A stretch of DNA of 22,678 nt from CAZQSL01 sp964595945 (GTDB lineage Bacteria > UBP15 > UBA6099 > JAJRTR01), in assembly GCA_964595945.1 (NCBI GenBank), contig CAZQSL010000054.1, forward strand, positions 1-22,678. The letters run 5' to 3'. Shown here piece after piece: positions 8,711 through 17,018 of this stretch. A model generated the notes under the pieces. That model was not told the DNA's origin. It searched no databases and saw nothing but the letters and a program-made list of their open reading frames with translations. Each line of letters begins with the position of its first letter. Position 1 is the stretch's first letter. The position numbers were made by a program, and so were the translations under genes.

Positions 8711-11700
8711 ATGGCGTTTTTCCCGGCTACCAAGAATCAGATCAAGTTTTCGGATATGGAAGAAAAAGTGCTTGCCTATTGGCAGGCGGAGGGGATTTTC
8801 GAGAAATCGGTGAGCAACCGCGATGGCGCGGACCGCCGTGATTTCGTGTTTTATGACGGCCCGCCATTCGCGACGGGGCTGCCTCACTATGGCCACATCC
8901 TCACGGGTTATATCAAGGATACGGTGCCGCGTTATTTCACGATGAAGGGCTGTTATGTGCCTCGCCGCTTCGGGTGGGACTGCCACGGCCTGCCGGTGGA
9001 GTATGAGGTCGAAAAGGAACTCGACCTGCACAGCAAGCTCGACATCGAGGCGTACGGGGTTGGCGGGTTCAATGAAAAGTGCCGCGACATCGTGCTGCGC
9101 TATACTGGCGAGTGGGAAAAAATAATGACTCGCTTTGGCCGATGGGTCGATTTTAATAACGATTACAAAACTATGGATAAAAATTTCACGGAGTCAGTCA
9201 TCAATGTTTTCAAGACACTTTACGACCGCGATCTGATCTATGAAGGCTCGAAGGTTGTGGCCTATTGTTACCGTTGCCAGACTCCGATTTCGAATTTCGA
9301 GACGCGCATCGACGACGCATACCGCCCGGTGCCTGAAAACACCATTACGGTGCGGTTCCAGCTCGAAGCTATGCCTGAGCAGTATGTGCTGGCATGGACG
9401 ACGACCCCGTGGACGCTGCCGAGCAATGTGGCGCTCGCCGTGGCGCCCGATCTCGATTACGCGCGTTACGAAGCCGCCGATGGCACATCCGTGTGGCTCG
9501 CAGCAAGCTGCGCCGAACGCTATGCCGACGAACTCAATGGCTACGTAAAAAAGGAAACGCGCAAGGGACGTGAACTCGCCGGTCTGAAGTATCAACCGCT
9601 GCTGCCATATTTCCCTGACATGAAAAACGCTTTCCAGGTGATCGAGGCCGAATATGTGTCTGACTCGGACGGTACGGGCGTCGTCCACATCGCCCCATCG
9701 TTCGGCGAAGACGACCTGAAGGCTTGCATCGCCTACGGCATCGAAGGGCCGAACCCTGTCGACGAATCAGGCAACTTCATGAAATCGGTGACTGATTTTG
9801 CCGGCATGAATGTCCACAAGGCCAACCCCGAAATAATCGGATTTCTCCAGAAAATGGGCCGTGTGTTCAAGGTCGAACGCATCGAACACGACTATCCGCA
9901 CTGCTGGCGTTGCGACACGCCGCTGATCTATAAATCGATCCCGTCGTGGTTCGTCAGAGTGACGGCGTTCAAGGATAAACTGCTCGCGTCGAATGAGCAG
10001 ATCAACTGGTATCCCGAGCACATCAAATACGGTCAGTTCGGCAAGTGGCTCGCCAATGCGCGCGACTGGGCGATTTCGCGCAATCGCTACTGGGGCAGTC
10101 CTATTCCGGTTTGGAAGTGCGACAATCACGACTGCAAAGAGGTGCGAGTATATGGCAGCGTGGCCGAAATCGAAGCCGCGTCGGGCCAGACGGTCGATGA
10201 TTTTCACCGCCCGAAGATCGACGAAATCACCATCCCGTGTCCCTCGTGCGGCGGCACTCTGCGGCGCATCCCCGACGTGCTGGACTGCTGGTTCGAGTCG
10301 GGCTCCATGCCCTACGCTCAGGTGCATTACCCGTTTGAAAACCGCGAGTGGTTCGACGCGAATTTCCCCGCAGATTTCATCGTGGAATACATCGCGCAGA
10401 CACGCGGCTGGTTTTATACGCTGATCGTGCTCAGCAGCGCGCTATTCGAAAAACCCCCGTTCACCAACGTCATCTGCCACGGCGTCATGCTCGCTCCCGA
10501 CGGCCGAAAGATGAGCAAGCGCCTGAAGAATTACCCCGACCCGATGTACATCGTCGACACCTACGGCTCCGACTCGCTTCGCATTTCCCTCATGTCGTCG
10601 CCCATCGTGCGCGGGCTCGATCTCGCTTTCTCCGAAGACCTCGTCGTGGAAACCACACGCCGCTATCTGATCCCGCTGTGGAACGCGTTCCACTTCCTCG
10701 CGTCATACGCCAACCTCGAAAATTATGCGCCGAAAGACGCCGCTCCCCAACCCGACACGCTCCTCGACCGCTATATCCTTGCCGAACTCCAGCTCTTCAA
10801 AAAAGACATCGATACGATGATGGCCGAGTATGACCTTATCGGCATATACGAACGCGCCGCGCTTTTTATCGACACGATGAACAACTGGTACATCCGCCTC
10901 AATCGCCGTCGCTTCTGGGGTAAAAAATTCGCCGCCAACTCGTCTTCGGCATTCGACGTGCTCTATCACGTGCTAAAGGAATTCGTCACGGCGTTCGCCC
11001 CGTTCGCGCCATTCATCTGCGAGGAAATCTACCGGGGACTCACTGGCGGCGCCAGCTCCGTTCATCTCCAGGATTTCCCGGCTGTCGACGAAAAATTCCT
11101 CGATGAAGAGCTCATCAAGGAAATGGAAGCAGTGAAAGCCATCCTCTCATCGGCTCGCCATCTGCGAGAACGCAACGCGCTTCGCGTGCGCCAGCCGCTC
11201 AAGTCAATGTCTCTTTTCGGCTACTCCGCCGACATCATCGCGCACCACCGCGACTGGCTGCTTGCCGAGCTCAACGTCAAGGAAGTCGCCTGCATCGACG
11301 CGCTTTCTTCCGTGATGGATGTCCGTGTGAAACTCAACGGACGCAGCCTCGGCGCAAAGCTCAAGGCGCAGACTGCATCCACTTTCAAGGCTGTCGAAGA
11401 CGGCGCTTACGAACTGCTCGAAAACGGACATCTGAAGGTCGGCGAAATCGACATCGAGCCCGAAGATTTCGAAGTCAGCTACGTTCAGAAAGAAGGGTTT
11501 GTGGTCGAATACAAGGATGACACTGCCATTGCCCTTGACATCGTGCTCGATGACGCCCTCGTCATCGAAGGGCTTTCGCGTGATGTCAACCGCTGGATTC
11601 AAAGCCTCCGAAAAGACCTCGATCTTAACTATGACGATCAGATCGACATCCGTTACGAGGCAACAGGCCAGGTCAAAGCCGCTATCGAACAGTACTGCGA

Positions 11701-11821
11701 ATGGATCGCGAGCGAATGCCTTGCAAAATCACTTGTCGAAGGTATCCCCCCCGACGCGCAGCCGCAATTGGCGAAGGATTCCAAAGAGGGAGATTTCAGC
11801 GTTTATCTGTTCAAGGCGTGA
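8711..11821 (+). CDS. ileS: Isoleucyl-tRNA synthetase, type 2 (eukaryote-like)
   Basis: A class I synthetase of 1036 residues charging tRNA-Ile. Two in-frame ATGs occur; the one at 8711 is seven bases after AAGGAG, whereas 8705 is only one base after it, so 8711 is preferred. The HIGH-type motif is HYGH at 59-62 in PPFATGLPHYGHIL. The KMSKS-type motif is KMSKR at about 600-604, followed by LKNYPDP. GLPHYGHIL and KMSKRLKNYPDP are the forms of the eukaryote-like type 2 enzymes, as in yeast, and not of E. coli-type enzymes. The CP1 editing domain lies between about 180 and 400. Cysteine pairs in CWRCDTP and in a ribbon-like segment near 475-525 (KCDNHDC, CPSCGG) are probable zinc sites. The C-terminus lacks the four-cysteine zinc finger of type 1 enzymes. 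Type 2 enzymes are generally poorly inhibited by mupirocin. Confidence 0.96.
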   Translation: MAFFPATKNQIKFSDMEEKVLAYWQAEGIFEKSVSNRDGADRRDFVFYDGPPFATGLPHYGHILTGYIKDTVPRYFTMKGCYVPRRFGWDCHGLPVEYEVEKELDLHSKLDIEAYGVGGFNEKCRDIVLRYTGEWEKIMTRFGRWVDFNNDYKTMDKNFTESVINVFKTLYDRDLIYEGSKVVAYCYRCQTPISNFETRIDDAYRPVPENTITVRFQLEAMPEQYVLAWTTTPWTLPSNVALAVAPDLDYARYEAADGTSVWLAASCAERYADELNGYVKKETRKGRELAGLKYQPLLPYFPDMKNAFQVIEAEYVSDSDGTGVVHIAPSFGEDDLKACIAYGIEGPNPVDESGNFMKSVTDFAGMNVHKANPEIIGFLQKMGRVFKVERIEHDYPHCWRCDTPLIYKSIPSWFVRVTAFKDKLLASNEQINWYPEHIKYGQFGKWLANARDWAISRNRYWGSPIPVWKCDNHDCKEVRVYGSVAEIEAASGQTVDDFHRPKIDEITIPCPSCGGTLRRIPDVLDCWFESGSMPYAQVHYPFENREWFDANFPADFIVEYIAQTRGWFYTLIVLSSALFEKPPFTNVICHGVMLAPDGRKMSKRLKNYPDPMYIVDTYGSDSLRISLMSSPIVRGLDLAFSEDLVVETTRRYLIPLWNAFHFLASYANLENYAPKDAAPQPDTLLDRYILAELQLFKKDIDTMMAEYDLIGIYERAALFIDTMNNWYIRLNRRRFWGKKFAANSSSAFDVLYHVLKEFVTAFAPFAPFICEEIYRGLTGGASSVHLQDFPAVDEKFLDEELIKEMEAVKAILSSARHLRERNALRVRQPLKSMSLFGYSADIIAHHRDWLLAELNVKEVACIDALSSVMDVRVKLNGRSLGAKLKAQTASTFKAVEDGAYELLENGHLKVGEIDIEPEDFEVSYVQKEGFVVEYKDDTAIALDIVLDDALVIEGLSRDVNRWIQSLRKDLDLNYDDQIDIRYEATGQVKAAIEQYCEWIASECLAKSLVEGIPPDAQPQLAKDSKEGDFSVYLFKA

Positions 11822-12199
11822 CACTACTTGCCGTTCGACGGAAGCAGAATAGTTGCCTGCGGCATCACCCAGACGTTCGATTGTGCGTGGGGGAGGGGGG
11901 CAGCGACGATGACAGTCTGCACAACGTGTATATCCATCCCGGTTGTTTCCTCCTTTTTTCGATACATTGTTGCGTTTGTTGAGGAACTGAATAGTGTGGC
12001 GGCTGGGTAAAGATACCCACCCACATCTCAATAACACTGCGTCCGTCCTTACCGTGAAAACGTGAACCACTGAAACCCCTTGTCCAAGTTTCAGAGCTTG
12101 TCGGAAAATGCTATGATATAATGAGTATGATATTTTGCTGTGCGTCAGGCGAACGAAGCCGCATGCGACATGCAATCGTTACATCGGGAGCAACTACTC
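11822..12199. other. Intergenic region between ileS and the hydrolase gene
   Basis: This 378-base stretch has no convincing gene. A small hairpin (TGGGTA-AAGA-TACCCA, about 12004-12019) has no T-tract after it, so it is not a clear intrinsic terminator. An extended -10 promoter for the next gene lies at 12114-12122. Reading frames through here have no ribosome sites and no recognisable product. Confidence 0.5.
12114..12122 (+). promoter_or_regulatory. Extended -10 promoter for the glycoside hydrolase gene
   Basis: TG-A-TATAAT is a perfect extended -10 element (TATAAT 12117-12122). No -35 is seen at the right distance. Transcription would start near 12129, about 70 bases before the chosen start codon. 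Confidence 0.5.
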
Positions 12200-14941
12200 A
12201 TGGGTATCGACAACAGGATTTACATTGCACTCGGATTTCACGTCAACTGCAATCACTCGTGGCGCGGCGACAGAAATGATGAATCAGGATTCGGCACTGA
12301 CATCAGAGTGATTCGCGGCATCCTCGATATCCTTGATCAGGCCAACAGCGAAAATCTTGCCGCCTGCGGCACCTGGGATTTCGACAACTACTGGTCACTC
12401 GGCAATGTGCTGCCGCGCTTCGCCCCGGATATCATCGAACGAATAAAAGTACGCGCTGCCGCCGGTACCGACGAAATTATACTTGACTCGTGGAACAACG
12501 GACTTACCAGCGCCTCGACTCCATCCGAACTCGACGAGACGATCCGACGTACCATATCATCCCCTGACGGCTCGGGCGTCAAAGATGTTTTCGGCGCATA
12601 CTCGCCCATTATCCGCACACAGGAAACAGTCTTCACACAGGGCAATATCGAAACCTTTATCGATCATGGCATACGTGCCATCAGCCTGTATTACAGCAGC
12701 ATCCCGTTCGATTCCGTTCGCAATTTCATCCCTCCGCTCACTGCGGATCAAATGTACAATCCACTGCTTTTCAATTCTACGGTATCCGAAGCCTCGATCA
12801 TCATGATCCCCACTTACAACCAGGGCGACGTCGTCAATGAGGGCAACTTTTATCAGTGGATGAAATCTCTACGACACATGCAGGAGACAGGAAAAATCTC
12901 CGCCAACGCGCTCGTATACATCAACATGGATGCCGATGCAGACCTGTGGACCGGCGTCAAGCTGCCCGGCCCGCTCGCAAAATTGCCCAACGCGCGCGGC
13001 CTGCGCAACTTCATAGATGTCGTTAACGATAACTCGTTTCTCGAATTTACCTCACTCAACAAATACATCTCGGACAATCCTCCCTGCGGCGAAGTCACCC
13101 TGCGCCGGGACACGGCTGACGGCTCATATTGTGGTTACTATAGCTGGACCGAAAAAGAAGAAAACCATCGATTGTGGCGTATGGCTGACCGCGCGCGCCG
13201 GCTCGCTTCTTTCGCTGGCGCCATCGCCGGCGAATCCACTACCGCAGAAAACGACGCGAAACACATTACTAACTTCCTCACCACCGGCGCCGATTCCTAC
13301 TTTGAAAACAAACTCCGGCTGCTTTCCACCACTCACTTCGGCATGCACGCTCCCGCGATCAATCAGGAGCGCGCGCGGGTCGCGTTTCACCTCGCTCGCA
13401 ATGCCTATACCGCTGCACGGCGTGCCGCTACCGAAGCCGCTGCCCTCATCATGCCCGCCCCTCTTGACGGAATGTCGTCTGCCGGCGATATCATGTTCGA
13501 ATTCACCGTCGCATCCGTCCCCCGCGAAGGAGAGCCTGCCCCGCCTGCCGCCTGCCAGGGCATACCCATTCGCATTCCCTCTATCATGATCCCATCTGAT
13601 ATCCCATTCGACAATATTTCTCTTATTGACAGCAGTGCCAATCCTGTTCCATTCGATTTCATCGACATTGACACACAGATGACCGGATCATTTTGCGCCA
13701 CTCTCATTTTCCTTCACGCTTCAGACTCGCCAGTCACCTACCGTATCATCAACGCTCCAGGACCGCGCGCCGCGACCGACGATAATCTCGTCGCGGAACT
13801 CACAAAACTCCAGAACTCCGCAATTTCCGCCAACATCAACCACCTCGGGCGCATATCATCGTTCATGTTCGGCGGCGAGCAGTATTCCGACGGAGCACTG
13901 TTCGATCTCAGCCTCACTTACTTGCTCGAAAGAAACAGGAAAAAGTACACGCCCCGGGCATTCATACCTATCGCGTGCGAAAAGGGCCCCATCGGCAACA
14001 CAGCCTCCGTCACGCTCGAAGCCACCATCGTCATTGCCATCGAAGGAAAGAATTATCCCGTCAAGGCCACATACACATACAGACTTTTCGGATCGTTGCC
14101 ATATTTGTTTGTCGACGCTCAAGTCACTTTTTCCCAGACACCCTGCAAAGGTTCCGAATCAGGTGTATCAGCCGGCTCCACCCGCAAATTTGACATGAAC
14201 TGGTTCGAGGTAATGCCGCTACTCGTGCGGCCTGCGATCCACAACAAATCCGGCGAATACCTCAAGGTCTGGAAGCACAACTACATGGGGGTGACCGACC
14301 ACTACGAGCTCGATTTCGCTGCCATCGACCCGGCAAACGCAAGCCCCGACTCATTCAACAATCATGTAACAGACGGCTGGATAGGCGTTTCCGGGGCAGG
14401 CAAAGGCATTATCATCTCCAGTGACATCAATGTCAATTCATCTCCCGCCTATTGTCCGATGCGCCTGCGCGACAAACAGGGCGTACAAACTATCGCACTC
14501 AATCCATTCGGTACTTTCCACGGCAAACAGTTCACACAGCTCCGGCAGTCTATGGGCATGGCAACATGGATCGCGCTTACCGCTGGCAACCAGTACCGTC
14601 CGGTAGCCCCATCGTACAACGGCCGCACCGTGCGCATGTCCATGATGTTCGCGCCCTTCACCTCAGCCACGCCACCCGCCGCGCTCCGCGCCGACGCGGG
14701 CGCGCACTCGCTGCCGCCAGTCGTCATTGTCCACCAAAACAATTCTTCTCGGCTGCTCCCCGATCCGGTGGCCGATGCCGAACTCGACGCCGCCATCGAA
14801 GAGTATTCCCTCAAAGAATGCAGTGGCTGGTCATACGACGATTTCCTCACTCACTACAACAGCCCCGCCGCGCCTGTCAGCCCCGTCAAAAAACATTCCA
14901 TATTTCGCACTATCATCGAAGGCATGAAATACTTGCCATGA
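12200..14941 (+). CDS. Putative GH38/GH57-like glycoside hydrolase
   Basis: A 913-residue protein without signal peptide, so probably cytoplasmic. I chose the ATG at 12200, nine bases after GGGAG; a GTG at 12140 opens the same frame but lacks a ribosome site. The N-terminus (LGFHVNCNHSWRGDRNDESG, residues 11-30) and GTWDFDNYW near 57-65 resemble the start of the seven-stranded barrels of GH38 and GH57 enzymes, with clustered His, Asp and Trp. A central helical part (about 330-440) is followed by a large beta-rich C-terminal half with NHVTDGWIGVSGAGKGIIIS near 725-745, like the beta-sandwich domains of alpha-mannosidase-type proteins. Family placement is by eye. Substrate and bond specificity cannot be told. 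It is followed by a coupled 49-codon ORF. Confidence 0.55.
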   Translation: MGIDNRIYIALGFHVNCNHSWRGDRNDESGFGTDIRVIRGILDILDQANSENLAACGTWDFDNYWSLGNVLPRFAPDIIERIKVRAAAGTDEIILDSWNNGLTSASTPSELDETIRRTISSPDGSGVKDVFGAYSPIIRTQETVFTQGNIETFIDHGIRAISLYYSSIPFDSVRNFIPPLTADQMYNPLLFNSTVSEASIIMIPTYNQGDVVNEGNFYQWMKSLRHMQETGKISANALVYINMDADADLWTGVKLPGPLAKLPNARGLRNFIDVVNDNSFLEFTSLNKYISDNPPCGEVTLRRDTADGSYCGYYSWTEKEENHRLWRMADRARRLASFAGAIAGESTTAENDAKHITNFLTTGADSYFENKLRLLSTTHFGMHAPAINQERARVAFHLARNAYTAARRAATEAAALIMPAPLDGMSSAGDIMFEFTVASVPREGEPAPPAACQGIPIRIPSIMIPSDIPFDNISLIDSSANPVPFDFIDIDTQMTGSFCATLIFLHASDSPVTYRIINAPGPRAATDDNLVAELTKLQNSAISANINHLGRISSFMFGGEQYSDGALFDLSLTYLLERNRKKYTPRAFIPIACEKGPIGNTASVTLEATIVIAIEGKNYPVKATYTYRLFGSLPYLFVDAQVTFSQTPCKGSESGVSAGSTRKFDMNWFEVMPLLVRPAIHNKSGEYLKVWKHNYMGVTDHYELDFAAIDPANASPDSFNNHVTDGWIGVSGAGKGIIISSDINVNSSPAYCPMRLRDKQGVQTIALNPFGTFHGKQFTQLRQSMGMATWIALTAGNQYRPVAPSYNGRTVRMSMMFAPFTSATPPAALRADAGAHSLPPVVIVHQNNSSRLLPDPVADAELDAAIEEYSLKECSGWSYDDFLTHYNSPAAPVSPVKKHSIFRTIIEGMKYLP

Positions 14942-15087
14942 AGATTACCATAATAGATGATCGAATGGTGAAAATGGACGCTCTCGATGTATCACTCGCA
15001 AAGTATAGTCATTTTGGCGCTTACGCGCTTCTGGTTCATTACAGGTTCAACCGAAAAAACCGAAAAAGATTTCCTGATTGCTCCTGA
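14938..15087 (+). CDS. Small hypothetical ORF coupled to the hydrolase gene
   Basis: The ATG overlaps the hydrolase stop as ATGA, a classic coupling arrangement, and opens 49 codons (MKITIIDDRMVK... ending RKRFPDCS). I recognise no family. The first residues (KITIIDD) resemble the first strand of a receiver or nucleotide-binding fold, and the last third is very basic (HYRFNRKNRKRF). It could be a genuine small protein, a remnant of a longer gene cut short by a mutation, or chance. Nothing after its stop in any frame clearly continues it. Confidence 0.3.
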   Translation: MKITIIDDRMVKMDALDVSLAKYSHFGAYALLVHYRFNRKNRKRFPDCS

Positions 15088-15124
15088 TACTTCGATATAC
15101 GAATAATTATTTAAATTTCCCTCC

Positions 15125-15157
15125 CGGAGAAACTTTTTTTGAACAAAGGTTTCTCCG
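15125..15157 (+). repeat. Inverted repeat, 9-bp perfect stem
   Basis: CGGAGAAAC (15125-15133) pairs with GTTTCTCCG (15149-15157), and the stem can extend inward by about four pairs including one G-U, using the internal T-run. There is no T-tract after the right arm, so it is not a standard intrinsic terminator. It could end or stabilise the hydrolase transcript. Confidence 0.5.
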
Positions 15158-15271
15158 CACATCTTCCCAAAAACATTATACGCTTGGGTTTCTCAAAGTT
15201 ACTGCTTCATCGCGCTGACGTCGCGATAGGGGATTTTTTATTGATATTCAGTATAATACCAAGCTATGATC

Positions 15272-15319
15272 CGGCGGGGTGGGGGGCCGTGCCCCGCCGT
15301 GTCATTATGGATGACACGG
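15272..15319. repeat. Two overlapping inverted repeats
   Basis: An 8-bp GC stem (15272-15279 with 15292-15299) and a 9-bp stem (15297-15305 with 15311-15319, loop TATGG) share bases 15297-15299, so both cannot form fully at once. Confidence 0.5.
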
Positions 15320-15396
15320 ATTGATATGCAAACTCTGGATTGGAGCTTGTATCTCGCCTGTCGACTTCGGGTTACTGGTAACCAGTCCTACGCATA

Positions 15397-15439
15397 CAAA
15401 AACAGCGGGGGGATCACCTGATAGTGGATTCCCCGCTGT
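15397..15439 (-). terminator. Intrinsic terminator for the oxygen-defence gene cluster
   Basis: Read on the minus strand, a 9-bp GC-rich stem (ACAGCGGGG with CCCCGCTGT; plus-strand positions 15431-15439 and 15402-15410) extends inward with wobble pairs to about 16 positions. It is followed directly by a run of five T. It lies about 40 bases after the desulfoferrodoxin stop, the expected place for the end of the leftward transcript. Confidence 0.8.
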
Positions 15440-15479
15440 CGCTGATCAGCATTTTTGCGTGAAAATACCTGAGTCTGGA

Positions 15480-15857
15480 CTATGCCTTCCAGAGTCCGTG
15501 GATGTTGCAATATTCCCTGACAGTCAATTCGTCGACCGAAACAGGGAAAAAGGCTTCGGGCGCTTCGCCAGGTTTGAGAAAAGCGGTGCAGGTCTTTTCA
15601 CCGCTAATCACTTCGATCCATTCGATGAAGTGTTTTTCTTCCATCGGGTGAGCGACACTGCCGACAGTGACCTTGATGCCGCCGTCAACCTTTTCGACGA
15701 CTGGCACATGCTTTTCGACTGCAGCGTCGACGGTGTTTGCATCGATGAGTTTCATGGGCTGGCCACAGCATATCATCCTGCCGCCACCTGCGTGGTAGAG
15801 TTTTGCGATGTTGCCGCACACCTCGCATTTGAATATCTGGAGTCTTTCGTTTGCCAT
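15480..15857 (-). CDS. dfx: Desulfoferrodoxin (two-iron superoxide reductase)
   Basis: A 125-residue cytoplasmic enzyme that reduces superoxide to hydrogen peroxide without making oxygen. The N-terminal desulforedoxin-like centre has C11, C14, C30 and C31 (CxxC and CC). The catalytic centre has H50 (EKHVP), H70 and H76 (AHPMEEKHF), and C117 and H120 (YCNIH), all ligands of the His4-Cys site. Length and order are those of two-iron superoxide reductases. It is the last gene of the leftward oxygen-defence cluster, and a terminator follows within 45 bases. Electrons would plausibly come from the rubredoxin of the same cluster. AAAGGAGA lies before its ATG. Confidence 0.97.
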   Translation of the reverse strand: MANERLQIFKCEVCGNIAKLYHAGGGRMICCGQPMKLIDANTVDAAVEKHVPVVEKVDGGIKVTVGSVAHPMEEKHFIEWIEVISGEKTCTAFLKPGEAPEAFFPVSVDELTVREYCNIHGLWKA

Positions 15858-15883
15858 TCCGGGTCTCCTTTCAAGACTGATGA

Positions 15884-16339
15884 TCAGTTTTCCTGCATGA
15901 CGAAATCGTCGTATTCGATTTCGAATTTCAGTTTGTGGCGAGCTTCTTCCTGAGCGAGGGATATGAAAAGGCTGCGAGCTTCCGGGTCAGGGGAAAATTC
16001 CGCGAGGTCCATATAGAGCTTGAAAGCGGCTTTTTCGGCCTTCATGGCGACGATGAGGAGCTCGGGGTAATCCATGTTGGGGTTCGTCCCGGCCTCGACT
16101 ACATAGTCTGCGATTTTCATATCCTTTGGCTGTTTGAGACTGGAGAGCGAAAAACGTTTTTCCCTGACAGCCTGGAGGCGCAGTATGTGGGACTCTTCTT
16201 CGCGGGCGAAGGATTCGGCCGCCTCGCTCACTTAGGGTTTTACAGCGCGCCGGGCGAGGTCGCGATAGAATGCTGCTGCCTCGATTTCCTTTTCGATCGC
16301 AAAGTCAATAATTTCATCAGCGGTATTCCATTGTTCCAT
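15884..16339 (-). pseudogene. Ferritin-like diiron protein gene interrupted by an in-frame TAA
   Basis: From ATG 16339 (GGGAG about 11 bases upstream) 35 codons read MEQWNTADEIIDF...RRAVKP. A TAA then falls at 16232-16234, and the same frame continues for 115 codons to 15884. Joined across the stop, the about 151-residue product is a typical small rubrerythrin/ferritin-like four-helix diiron protein: E20 in KEIEAAAFY, EESH in REEESHILR, E in KAEKAAFKLY and EEARH near the end. The stop separates helix A from helices B-D, so no diiron site can form in either piece alone. A GTG follows the TAA directly (16229-16231) and could allow re-initiation. Frame and composition are intact on both sides, so the mutation is recent, a sequencing error, or recoded. 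A single base change from GAA, CAA or AAA would explain it. Confidence 0.8.
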
Positions 16340-16368
16340 CGGCTATTCTTCTCCCGGGAAATGAGTGC

Positions 16369-16941
16369 TCACCAGTTTTCGGCGAGGAGTTCGAAATGAG
16401 CTTGCGGATGTGCGCATGCGGGGCATGACTCGGGAGCTTCGGTGCCATCATGGACAAATCCGCAATTGCGGCAGCGCCATTTGACGGGCTCGGCCTTTTT
16501 GAATACAGTGCCGTCCTGAAGGTTTTTGAGGAGGCCGAGATAGCGTTTTTCGTGCTGTTTTTCGGCTATGGAAACATTGTCGAAAAGGTCGCCGATCCAG
16601 TCGAACCCCTCTTCGCGGGCGGTCTTGGCAAATGACGGATAGAGTTCCGACCATTCCTCGTTTTCGCCGCATGCTGAGGCTTTGAGATTTTCTGCTGTAG
16701 TGCCGACAACGCCGGCAGGGAATGAAGCCGTGATTTCTACCACGCCGCCTTCGAGCTGTGCGAAAAATCTCTTCGCATGTTCTTTTTCCTGTTCGGCAGT
16801 TTCGGTGAAGATGTCAGCTATCTGTACATAGCCTTCCTTTTTTGCTTTCGACGCGAAGTAGGTGTATCTGTTTCTTGCCTGAGACTCGCCAGCGAATGCG
16901 CCGAGCAGGTTTTTTTCAGTCTGTGTTCCCTTGATGCTCAT
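16369..16941 (-). CDS. rbr: Rubrerythrin
   Basis: A 190-residue non-haem iron peroxidase reducing hydrogen peroxide to water. The start at 16941 follows AAAGGAAC and gives MSIKGTQTEKNL, the usual rubrerythrin N-terminus; an upstream in-frame ATG at 16986 would add 15 residues unlike the family. The diiron site residues are E19, E52 and H55, then E93, E96, E127 and H130. The C-terminal rubredoxin domain has C157, C160, C173 and C176. All are at the spacing of classical rubrerythrins. It has its own likely promoter and operator-like repeat directly upstream, and the next gene leftward begins 29 bases later. Confidence 0.97.
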   Translation of the reverse strand: MSIKGTQTEKNLLGAFAGESQARNRYTYFASKAKKEGYVQIADIFTETAEQEKEHAKRFFAQLEGGVVEITASFPAGVVGTTAENLKASACGENEEWSELYPSFAKTAREEGFDWIGDLFDNVSIAEKQHEKRYLGLLKNLQDGTVFKKAEPVKWRCRNCGFVHDGTEAPESCPACAHPQAHFELLAENW

Positions 16942-16990
16942 GTGAGTGTTCCTTTCATTTATAGTATTTGTAGATATATGCCACAAATTT

Positions 16991-17018
16991 GTTATAATCG
17001 AACTTGATCATTATAACA
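16991..17018 (-). promoter_or_regulatory. Rubrerythrin extended -10 promoter within a palindromic operator candidate
   Basis: On the minus strand TG-T-TATAAT (17018 to 17010) is a perfect extended -10. The hexamer sits in one arm of a perfect inverted repeat GTTATAAT-N11-ATTATAAC (16991-16998 and 17010-17017). PerR and related Fur-family sites are built from similar TTATAAT half-sites but normally with a 1-base spacer, so the regulator is uncertain. A repressor bound here would cover the -10 and start region. The right arm overlaps the stop codon of the upstream TIGR02757 gene. A second candidate, TTGTGG-17-TATAAA, lies closer to the gene. Confidence 0.5.

Larger units (their letters stand above)
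15088..15479. other. Gene-free convergent region with several inverted repeats
   Basis: The region lies between rightward and leftward genes and has no plausible gene. It holds hairpins at 15125-15157 (CGGAGAAAC with GTTTCTCCG), 15209-15227 (ATCGCG/CGCGAT), 15272-15299 (CGGCGGGG/CCCCGCCG) and 15297-15319 (CCGTGTCAT/ATGACACGG). It also holds a terminator at 15397-15439 and an isolated TATAAT at 15252-15257 without a -35. Confidence 0.6.

Noticed and set aside
12140..12199. GTG start at 12140 for the hydrolase
   Set aside because: No ribosome site before it, and it lies only about 10 bases after the predicted transcription start; the ATG at 12200 has GGGAG.
14452..14937. Plus-strand open frame in another phase over the hydrolase 3' end
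   Set aside because: Arg/Pro-rich shadow of the hydrolase; only its last 49 codons, from ATG 14938, have independent support.
15441..15457. Plus-strand terminator at GCTGATCAGC followed by T-run
   Set aside because: The palindrome can form only three pairs around a four-base loop, too weak for termination.
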